Shown: positions 57,468 through 64,000 of the stretch, one piece after another
Layout: every line of letters starts with the position of its first letter
Numbering within the stretch: position 1 is the stretch's first letter
Assembly (NCBI RefSeq): GCF_003293675.1
Contig: NZ_CP029984.1
Coordinates: 868,043-932,042, forward strand
Length of the DNA stretch: 64,000 bases
Source: Gardnerella leopoldii
Lineage (GTDB): Bacteria > Actinomycetota > Actinomycetes > Actinomycetales > Bifidobacteriaceae
Direction of reading: 5' to 3'
Made by a program: the position numbers and the translations under genes
Notes under the pieces: generated by a model
The model's input: only the letters and a program-made list of their open reading frames with translations
Databases searched by the model: none
What the model was told of the DNA's origin: nothing

Positions 57468-57479
57468 GCTAACACAAAA

Positions 57480-59171
57480 TCAGTTAAGCCGCAGGTTGTA
57501 TAGCGGCAAAATCTCTTGATTCATGTCAAAAGGCATTCCTTCAAGATTCTTCATTTTCGCAGTTACAACGCGATAGTTAAACAGCCAATCAGCAGGAGCA
57601 TCCTCGCTAATAATTCGCGCAGCTTTAGCAAGCAATTTATTTGACTCTTTAGGATCCGCACAAAGCATAGCTTTAGCATACAAATCCTGGACTTGCTTAT
57701 TGTCGTAACCGTAGTAATACGTAGGATCCGCCCACTGCCCAAAATCGTGACTCTCATTGTGATCAACCATCGACAAATCATACTGCTTATTCTTATAAAC
57801 ATCTTGAAGCCAAGTAGTAAACTCAACAATATTAACTTTCAAATTGATTCCAATAGGCTTCAATTGCGAGCGCAGCTGATCGCCAATTTGCGTGCCGTAA
57901 ATATTCGGATAAGTAAGCGTCAAATCCATAGGATGAGATTCGTCAAATCCGACTTCCTTCATTAACTCCTTAGCGCGCTGCAAATCATGAGGATACAGCT
58001 TAGTTAAATCCTCATAACCAGGGTCAAGAGAAGGAATTGGACCACCAAGAGCTAAATCCGTGCCGCCACGAGATGCAATAATTTGCTTGTGATCAATCGC
58101 GTAACGAATAGCTTTGCGCACGCGCTTATCCTTAGTACGTTCGCCTTTCATATTCATAGCTAGAACAAATTTATCTGTGCCATTACCTGCACTGACATCG
58201 TAACGCTTGGAATCATCTTTAAAAGGCTTAGCAAGTTGACCAGAAATAGGAGCTAATGCTTGCACAGAACCGGAAGAAAGTGCGTCAACCGCTGCGTTAT
58301 CGTCAACAAAATAGCGAACTACTATCTTATTAGTTTGCGCACGATGAATACCTTTATAACGCGGATTTGCTTTTAAAACAACACGATCATTTGGCACAAA
58401 TTTGTCAATTAGATACGGTCCAGAACCGACTGCTTGAGTTTTTGCATCATACTTTGCGCTTTTATCAAAAACTAAACCTGAACGACTGCAAAGTGCCCAC
58501 AAAAGCTTAGCATTTGGCTCTTTAAGAGTGATTTCAAACGTGTAATCATCTTTTGCTTTAGCAGACTCAACTTTTCCAACCATGTTAGAGCCGCGATATT
58601 TTTTAGCAATAAGCTCGCTAAACGACCATTCTGCATCATGCGCAGTAAGCTTATTGCCGTTAGAAAATACAGCACCCTTACGCATGTGGAATGTGTAACG
58701 CAAACCATCTTTACTTACTTCCCAGCTTTGAGCTAACGAAGGAACTACCTGATTAGTAGCATTGCGAGCAACTAAGCCTTCATACACGTTACCAATAAGC
58801 AACTGGTCGAGTGAGGAACCTGATTGATTACGGATATCAAGATTCGTAGGAGCTAACTTTAGACCTATAGATATAGTTTTGTTCGAAATTTCCGATACTG
58901 AATTTGATTTATTTGGTTTATTAGATGTAGTAAGAGTTGCAAAAATTGCACTAAACACTACTACCAAAACAATAGCTAAGCTAAATAGCCAGATCTTGCC
59001 CATTTTGCGTTTTGAGCCTGAATAAGCATATTTTTCAGCTTCATTCAGCGAAGAGTCAGTGCTCGCAACGAAAGAAGTGCTTTTATTAGTCTCATTGTTA
59101 GTTTTACCGGAGAATTTTTCAGTCGCGCCGTTTTCTTCGTGCACGCTTTCCTCAGGTTTGCTGTTAGCCAT
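57480..59171 (-). CDS. Family 5 extracellular solute-binding protein (peptide type), membrane-anchored
   Basis: It is 563 aa long. A cytosolic polar stretch of about 55 residues precedes a membrane helix (IWLFSLAIVLVVVFSAIFA). The rest is the periplasmic-type binding fold: LDQLLIGNVYEGLV, LAQSWEVSKDGLRYTFHMRK and LTAHDAEWSFSELI. No lipobox Cys is visible, so it is probably held by the helix rather than by lipid. The ATG at 59169-59171 has AAGAAAGG eight bases upstream. It is first in the operon with two permeases and the fused ATPase. Confidence 0.88.
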   Translation of the reverse strand: MANSKPEESVHEENGATEKFSGKTNNETNKSTSFVASTDSSLNEAEKYAYSGSKRKMGKIWLFSLAIVLVVVFSAIFATLTTSNKPNKSNSVSEISNKTISIGLKLAPTNLDIRNQSGSSLDQLLIGNVYEGLVARNATNQVVPSLAQSWEVSKDGLRYTFHMRKGAVFSNGNKLTAHDAEWSFSELIAKKYRGSNMVGKVESAKAKDDYTFEITLKEPNAKLLWALCSRSGLVFDKSAKYDAKTQAVGSGPYLIDKFVPNDRVVLKANPRYKGIHRAQTNKIVVRYFVDDNAAVDALSSGSVQALAPISGQLAKPFKDDSKRYDVSAGNGTDKFVLAMNMKGERTKDKRVRKAIRYAIDHKQIIASRGGTDLALGGPIPSLDPGYEDLTKLYPHDLQRAKELMKEVGFDESHPMDLTLTYPNIYGTQIGDQLRSQLKPIGINLKVNIVEFTTWLQDVYKNKQYDLSMVDHNESHDFGQWADPTYYYGYDNKQVQDLYAKAMLCADPKESNKLLAKAARIISEDAPADWLFNYRVVTAKMKNLEGMPFDMNQEILPLYNLRLN

Positions 59172-59612
59172 ACCATAAACCTTTCTTAATGGCATATAAA
59201 CATTATTTATTTATTATTATTTATTTTTTTATTTATTCTTTATTTATTTTTGTCTTATAGCTCGCCGCTTTATTGGAAATGCACATTTGCAAACATAACT
59301 ATTTGCATACCACATAAACCCAAATACAAGTCGACTGCATTACTAATCGTAGTCGATTGACAAGCCAGTCTCACCTATGGCGCGTCCAAAAAATCAAATC
59401 ATATTTTGTATATTTTTGTAATATTTTTATACCAATACATATGAGATATATCCTACGAATGTGGTTAAATTCCAACAGAACGTAAACTTGCAAACGTACG
59501 CAATAATCGACATAAGATTAAAGCGTAGAAGCGCGCAAATTCACGAAATATTAAGATGCATACACGTATCTCATATGTTAAAGCTCATATGTTAAAGCTA
59601 AAGCGAGGAATG
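59172..59612. other. Divergent regulatory region before the peptide transporter and pdxS
   Basis: No gene is present. 59205-59250 is a low-complexity T/A run made of TTATT and TTTATT units, which would be an A-rich leader for the binding protein. On the pdxS side, TCATATGTTAAAGC is perfectly repeated in tandem (59571-59584 and 59585-59598), ending 11 bases before the first pdxS ATG. GTCGACTG and GTCGATTG lie about 24 bases apart near 59331-59357. Confidence 0.5.
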
Positions 59613-60548
59613 ATGGCTGAGAACTTGAATACTACGGTAACTGTGAACGAATCCTCGGATCCGCAAAACAAAAGCGGCGAAGACCGTACAGCATTGAACC
59701 GTCAACTGGCACAAATGCTTAAAGGCGGCGTGATTATGGATGTCACCACCCCAGAGCAGGCGCGAATTGCTGAGGATTCTGGCGCGTGCGCAGTTATGGC
59801 TTTGGAACGTATTCCTGCTGATATTCGCGCAGCCGGCGGCGTTTCTCGTATGAGCGACCCAGCAATGATTCACGGCATTCAAGAGGCTGTGTCTATTCCT
59901 GTTATGGCAAAATGCCGCATCGGTCACTTTGTTGAAGCACAAGTGCTTGAAGCTATCGAGATCGACTACATCGACGAAAGCGAAGTGCTTTCTCCAGCCG
60001 ACGACGTGTATCACATCAATAAGCGCGATTTTGCTGTGCCTTTCGTTTGCGGCGCTAAGGATTTGGGCGAAGCTTTGCGCCGAATTAACGAAGGTGCTTC
60101 CATGATTCGCACTAAGGGCGAGCCTGGAACTGGAGACGTGATTCAGGCTGTGCGTCACATGCGCATGATGAATTCCGCAATTCGTAAGCTTACAAGCATG
60201 CGCGAGGATGAGCTTTTTGAAGAAGCCAAAAATTTGCGCGTGCCTTTCGAACTCGTAAAATACGTTGCACAAAACGGCAAGCTTCCTGTTGTTAACTTCG
60301 CAGCCGGCGGCGTTGCTACCCCAGCCGACGCTGCTTTAATGATGCAGCTTGGTGCCGAAGGCGTATTCGTTGGCTCCGGCATCTTTAAGTCTGGAGACCC
60401 AGCAAAGCGCGCTGCCGCAATCGTTAAGGCTGTAACTAATTACAAGGATGCCAAGATGATTGCTCAACTTTCCGAAAACTTGGGCGAAGCTATGGTTGGC
60501 ATTAACGAGCAGGAAATCAAGCTTTTAATGGCTGAGCGAGGCGAGTGA
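59613..60548 (+). CDS. pdxS: Pyridoxal 5'-phosphate synthase, PdxS subunit
   Basis: It makes PLP from ribose-5-phosphate, glyceraldehyde-3-phosphate and ammonia. The TIM-barrel protein is highly conserved: [56 protein letters not shown] (catalytic Lys), and [18 protein letters not shown]. The N-terminal 30 residues are polar. GCGAGGA precedes two adjacent ATG (59610 and 59613); either may be used. It ends in GTGA overlapping the pdxT start. The pdxS-pdxT pair implies PLP prototrophy. Confidence 0.96.
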   Translation: MAENLNTTVTVNESSDPQNKSGEDRTALNRQLAQMLKGGVIMDVTTPEQARIAEDSGACAVMALERIPADIRAAGGVSRMSDPAMIHGIQEAVSIPVMAKCRIGHFVEAQVLEAIEIDYIDESEVLSPADDVYHINKRDFAVPFVCGAKDLGEALRRINEGASMIRTKGEPGTGDVIQAVRHMRMMNSAIRKLTSMREDELFEEAKNLRVPFELVKYVAQNGKLPVVNFAAGGVATPADAALMMQLGAEGVFVGSGIFKSGDPAKRAAAIVKAVTNYKDAKMIAQLSENLGEAMVGINEQEIKLLMAERGE

Positions 60549-61144
60549 TTTTGTCAAACTCACCTACCAATACTGATAACTCCGCTCATACTGTAGCAGT
60601 TTTAGCTGTTCAAGGTGCTTTTCTTGAACATCGCTTAATGCTTGAAAAATTAGGCGCGCACGTTATTGAACTTCGTCAAGCGCGCGACTTGGAGCAGTCT
60701 TTTGACCGCTTAGTACTTCCGGGCGGCGAAAGCACTGTGCAAGCTAAGCTTCTTCGTGAGCAAAATATGCTCGAACCTTTGCGCGAGCGCATTGCAGGAG
60801 GGATGCCTGTTCTTGGCACTTGCGCAGGTTTGATTTTGCTTGCGAAAAACGTGGAAGGTGACGAAGTAAACGGTTTTGGCACTTTAGACGTAACAGTTAA
60901 ACGCAATGCTTACGGACGCCAGCTCGGAAGCTTCCATTGCGAGGCTGAATTTGGTGAGCTAGGCAATGTGCCGATGACGTTTATTCGCGCGCCTCACATT
61001 GCAGAAGTAGGCTCTAATGCCAAAGCTCTTGCAACTGTAGATGGTCATGTTGTCGCCGCGTGCCAAGGAAAGCAAATCGGCACATCCTTCCACCCGGAGC
61101 TTGACGACGATATGCGAATCCATCAGCTTTTCCTGGATTTGTAA
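60545..61144 (+). CDS. pdxT: Pyridoxal 5'-phosphate synthase, glutaminase subunit PdxT
   Basis: It supplies ammonia to PdxS from glutamine. The class I glutaminase triad is visible: Cys in [10 protein letters not shown] (around 95) and His/Glu in [11 protein letters not shown] near the end. [13 protein letters not shown] is the family's substrate loop. It begins with GTG at 60545, overlapping the pdxS stop by four bases (GTGA), which makes translational coupling likely. Length is 199 aa. Confidence 0.96.
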   Translation: MILSNSPTNTDNSAHTVAVLAVQGAFLEHRLMLEKLGAHVIELRQARDLEQSFDRLVLPGGESTVQAKLLREQNMLEPLRERIAGGMPVLGTCAGLILLAKNVEGDEVNGFGTLDVTVKRNAYGRQLGSFHCEAEFGELGNVPMTFIRAPHIAEVGSNAKALATVDGHVVAACQGKQIGTSFHPELDDDMRIHQLFLDL

Positions 61145-61211
61145 TCGAATTTGCAAATAAAAACGTAAGTAAAGCGCCAGTTAAAGCGTAAATCTTAAAT
61201 AAGTTACATAC

Positions 61212-61248
61212 AAACCTTCGCAAGTAGCAATATTTGCGGAGGTTTTTT
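61212..61248 (+). terminator. Terminator of the pdxS-pdxT operon
   Basis: AACCTTCGCAA pairs with TTTGCGGAGGTT (one mismatch) around a short loop and is followed by TTTTTT. It is 67 bases after the pdxT stop. Confidence 0.8.
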
Positions 61249-61279
61249 ATTCTGAACATTGACACAGAACGAAAACTAT

Positions 61280-61313
61280 CCTGCCTTCATATTTATCGAC
61301 GAAGGCAGACCTC
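61280..61313. repeat. Head fragment of the dispersed structured repeat, copy C
   Basis: CCTGCCTTC - 12 bases - GAAGGCAGACCTC matches 57331-57363 in both arms and spacing, while most of the inner 12 bases differ. An 8-bp stem remains. The rest of the element is absent; 61314-61410 holds no other feature. Confidence 0.6.
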
Positions 61314-61410
61314 CCTCACATTTGGAGCACAACACAACCCAAAGCCCTCCAAGCACGAGCAAAATTACCCACGTTTGGAGCAAAAAACAACAAATAAACG
61401 ATATTTACTA

Positions 61411-62178
61411 TTAGCGCAAGTTTCGCTGATAAATCGAAGCCATACCTTTGAAAATAAGATCCGGATCGTAATAATCAATCGATTGCACGTCATTTTCAAA
61501 AAGCCTACCCAAGCCACCAGTAGCAACTACCTTAAATGGCTCGTCTATTTCAGTTTTAAATTGTGCAATTGTACGCTCAATTCCACCCAAGAAGCTGTAA
61601 TATAATCCAGCTTGCATTGCGAGTTTAGTAGATTTTGCAAGAACAGACTGCGGTCTAGCTATTTCCACTTCTGGAAGCTGAGCCGTGTTATCCCAAAGTG
61701 CCGCAGCTGCAGTACGAATACCTGTGCAAATAAGTCCGCAAGTAATAGCACCACTTTTATCTATATAGTTGTAAGTTGTTGCCGTACCAAAATCAATAAC
61801 TAGTACAGATCCTCCATACTCACTAAACGCACCAACGCAATCAGCTAAACAATCCGCGCCAAGAGTTCTTGGCTCATCAATACGAATATTCATACCGGTT
61901 TTAACACCAGGACCTACAATCATAGGATCAATATGAAGAAATTTGATAATACTAGCGCGGAATGAATGCATAACTTTCGGCACAACAGAAGCAACGATAA
62001 CATCTTCAACATCGTTTATTGTAAATCCGCTTAAATGCAAAAATTGCGCAATCATAATGCCATACTCGTCTGATGTATGATTAGACTTTGTTGTCATACG
62101 ATAAGTGCCAACAATTTGGTTATTTTCCAAAAAACCCAGCACAATATTCGTATTACCAATGTCTACTGCTAATAACAT
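61411..62178 (-). CDS. coaX: Type III pantothenate kinase
   Basis: It phosphorylates pantothenate, the first step of CoA synthesis; the type III enzyme is potassium-dependent and insensitive to CoA. The actin-like fold shows MLLAVDIGNTNIVLGFLE, IVGPGVKTGMNIR, VIDFGTATTYNYID and VATGGLGRLFE. Length is 255 aa. AGGAAGTAGG lies before the ATG. It is a single gene between pdxT and the sugar-type lipoprotein. Confidence 0.96.
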   Translation of the reverse strand: MLLAVDIGNTNIVLGFLENNQIVGTYRMTTKSNHTSDEYGIMIAQFLHLSGFTINDVEDVIVASVVPKVMHSFRASIIKFLHIDPMIVGPGVKTGMNIRIDEPRTLGADCLADCVGAFSEYGGSVLVIDFGTATTYNYIDKSGAITCGLICTGIRTAAAALWDNTAQLPEVEIARPQSVLAKSTKLAMQAGLYYSFLGGIERTIAQFKTEIDEPFKVVATGGLGRLFENDVQSIDYYDPDLIFKGMASIYQRNLR

Positions 62179-62360
62179 GTGTGCCTACTTCCTATATTGA
62201 CATTTACGGATTAATTAAGTTAATCTGCAATCACGCGCGCACGTATTGTATGTGTATTTATACTATCCTATTGTATTTATACTACTTTTGCTAATGATCT
62301 TACTTTTACGCAAAATTAAGCTGCTTTTACGAAATCACTTAATTTTAATACGTTACGAAA

Positions 62361-63791
62361 TTATCTAACTACAAATCCTTGATTGTAACCATATTCTTGA
62401 AGATCTTTTTCCCACAATAAAAGACCATCTTTTAAAGAAATACGTTTACCAGGATCATCTGGAAGCCACAATTTACTTCCATCATCTTGAGTAACACCAG
62501 CATCAATCATGGCTTGCACGTTTAATCTAGCTAAAGATTTAACACTCCAGTCATATGCTTGACCCATAGTTGCTCTAAAATCACTTCGCGAATACACTTC
62601 AAAAGGCAAATACCTGTATCCCGTATCCACGCGATTAGCGGCATCTGCAAATACACGATTAAACTTCTGGCCGCCAAAATAAGGTATATCAATGCCTCGT
62701 GAATCACGAATAGTAGCTCTATCTAAAAATGACTTATCTCTAAGCGTAACAACATCTGCAGGAAACGCTCCACCATTGACACGAGTACGAATTCCATGCA
62801 TATCATGGCATACAAAATTCACAAATCGCATTGCTGCTTCAGGCTTACGACTCGATTTAAGCACAGATAACGAAGAACCGCCCATTTCTGCATTACGCTT
62901 TTCTCCGTGCATAGTTGGCACATTCGTCACCTTCCACAATCCTGCAGTTCCAGGCACATTTTCCAGAAGCAAAGACGGCATCCAGGCTCCTGAGAAAACA
63001 GAAGCAATCTTGCCAGCTCCAACACCGTTCTTCCAGCGTTGACTCCAAGTTGTAGTTCTAATGTCAATCAATCCTTCATCAATCATTGATTGCCAGAACT
63101 TTGTAAACTCTTCAGTACCCTTATCTTTGCTCAATCTAACAGTAACTGTTTTCCCATCATGAGAAGTCATAAACGGGTGTCCACCTGCAAGCCAAATCAT
63201 AGCGTTATAAAAACTTGCGTCACCTGAGTCTGCTGCAATATACACACCGATATCTTTAAGCTTACGAGCAGCGTGACGGTAATCTTCCCAAGTGTGTATT
63301 TTTGTGGCATCTACACCAGCCTGCTTAAACACGTCATCATTATAAAACCAAGCCATTGGGCCAGAATCCATCGGCAAACCGTAAACACGTCCACCAAGTT
63401 GCACAGAAGACCATGTTCCAGGAGTATAGAATGTGCGAGTATTTTTCACACGATCAGTAATATCTAAAAGCTGTCCACTTACAGCATATTGCGGAAGAGC
63501 AAAATATTCTAATTGAACAATATCTGGCATACCATAGCCATCTTGAATAGCACTATTAAGATTGCTATATCCGCTAGTATCTTTTACAGTTACATGAACA
63601 TCTGGATTATGTAATTCAAATTCTTCAGCAAGTCGTTTCATGCTTGGTTCCCAAGACCAAACACTAATTTGAGTTCTAGAATCTTTAGTTCCGCATCCGC
63701 AAGAAAACAGCAAAGAAAAAACACAAAGTATCGACAGAAGCAAGCGTCCAAAATGATTGCGTTGTTGCAAAATTCTTGCAAATGCAGACAT
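62361..63791 (-). CDS. Family 1 extracellular solute-binding lipoprotein (sugar type)
   Basis: It has about 476 residues with a lipoprotein signal peptide ending near LLFSCGCGT, so lipid attachment at one of the two Cys is likely. The binding fold is family 1: VWSWEPSMKRLAEEFELHNP, DIVQLEYFALPQY, GLPMDSGPMAWFYNDDVFK and a late VFSGAWMPSLLL. The substrate is probably a carbohydrate; no permease or ATPase lies beside it in the window, so partners may be elsewhere or upstream. The start at 63791 has GGATGG upstream; an ATG at 63803 is the alternative. Confidence 0.88.
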   Translation of the reverse strand: MSAFARILQQRNHFGRLLLSILCVFSLLFSCGCGTKDSRTQISVWSWEPSMKRLAEEFELHNPDVHVTVKDTSGYSNLNSAIQDGYGMPDIVQLEYFALPQYAVSGQLLDITDRVKNTRTFYTPGTWSSVQLGGRVYGLPMDSGPMAWFYNDDVFKQAGVDATKIHTWEDYRHAARKLKDIGVYIAADSGDASFYNAMIWLAGGHPFMTSHDGKTVTVRLSKDKGTEEFTKFWQSMIDEGLIDIRTTTWSQRWKNGVGAGKIASVFSGAWMPSLLLENVPGTAGLWKVTNVPTMHGEKRNAEMGGSSLSVLKSSRKPEAAMRFVNFVCHDMHGIRTRVNGGAFPADVVTLRDKSFLDRATIRDSRGIDIPYFGGQKFNRVFADAANRVDTGYRYLPFEVYSRSDFRATMGQAYDWSVKSLARLNVQAMIDAGVTQDDGSKLWLPDDPGKRISLKDGLLLWEKDLQEYGYNQGFVVR

Positions 63792-63837
63792 AAGATTTGC
63801 CATCCGTTACTTTATGTTACTCAACGTTGTTATGCGC

Positions 63838-64000
63838 TTACTCAACAGTTACAGACTTTGCAAGATTACGAGGCTTATCAACATCATAACCTTTTAACTT
63901 TGCCATATCCATTGCAAATAATTGCAATGCAACTACATCTACAAGAGGACTTAGCAAAGTCGCACATTTAGGACGCCAGAACACAATATCTGCATAGCGA
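63838..64000 (-). CDS. glmS: Glutamine--fructose-6-phosphate aminotransferase (C-terminal end)
   Basis: Only the last 53 codons are in the window. They end ...[16 protein letters not shown], then [15 protein letters not shown] and a stop. [11 protein letters not shown] is the near-invariant C-terminus of GlmS, which makes glucosamine-6-phosphate for UDP-GlcNAc. It is upstream of the lipoprotein gene on the same strand, with a gap of about 40 bases. Confidence 0.93.
   Translation of the reverse strand, partial: RYADIVFWRPKCATLLSPLVDVVALQLFAMDMAKLKGYDVDKPRNLAKSVTVE

Noticed and set aside
57179..57503. Three overlapping plus-strand frames of about 68-105 codons in the repeat cluster
   Set aside because: They are made of inverted and direct repeats, overlap the end of the binding-protein gene on the other strand, and have no ribosome-binding site or recognisable protein.
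1..64000. CRISPR array, prophage, insertion sequence or toxin-antitoxin pair
   Set aside because: No regularly spaced direct repeats, integrase, transposase, cas or toxin-antitoxin-like genes are visible on either strand.

Overview
The window looks like a low-G+C member of the Bifidobacteriaceae, most probably Gardnerella (vaginalis group). The protein set is bifidobacterial: a glmU/rsfS pair, a long single-chain PurL, a recA-recX pair, class C sortase pili and an FtsK with a long acidic linker. The base composition is too A+T-rich for most bifidobacteria. No prophage, insertion sequence, CRISPR array or rRNA was seen. The species name is an inference from family resemblance, not a database match.

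Layout. 1-6036 (minus strand): rsfS (partial), glmU, tRNA-Gln, prs, nadD with an overlapping unknown gene, a hairpin-dense spacer and proA. 6236-7762: thrC on the plus strand. 7822-14123 (minus): recX, recA behind a LexA box, a stand-alone CinA amidase domain, pgsA and ftsK. 14332-21503 (minus): a sortase-dependent pilus locus of tip adhesin, shaft pilin and class C sortase. Its promoter has a run of ten G between the -35 and -10 boxes, the classic arrangement for phase variation. 21629: tRNA-His. 21842-32016 (plus): purT, purC, purL, purF, purM and purD. 32133-38555: an envelope block of an LtaS-like enzyme and, divergently, a membrane esterase plus an MprF-like aminoacyl-lipid synthase. 38636-40714 (plus): purE, purK and a Fur-family regulator. 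Then come tRNA-Arg, an ion transporter, a lone acetolactate-synthase-type enzyme, dnaG, a small LPXTG protein with its own poly-G tract and a CRP-like palindrome, a zinc-ribbon/PASTA-like membrane protein, dgt, alr, a GNAT acetyltransferase, luxS, a peptide ABC transporter, pdxS-pdxT, coaX, a sugar-type lipoprotein and the end of glmS.

How it works together. Seven purine genes (purT, C, L, F, M, D and E/K) with prs cover most of the route from ribose-5-phosphate towards IMP; purB and purH are not in this window. prs, nadD, pdxST and coaX supply PRPP, NAD, PLP and CoA. glmU, glmS, alr, pgsA, the LtaS-like enzyme and the MprF pair build or modify the envelope. The pilus operon and the small LPXTG protein decorate it.

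Most worth a second look: the poly-G promoter of the pilus operon; the second poly-G/CRP-like region; and a dispersed structured repeat of about 80 bp (40715-40794, 57331-57410, with a decayed head at 61280-61313) whose leading hairpin keeps its pairing while its bases change. Pentapeptide linkers encoded by 15-bp repeats recur in three unrelated proteins.
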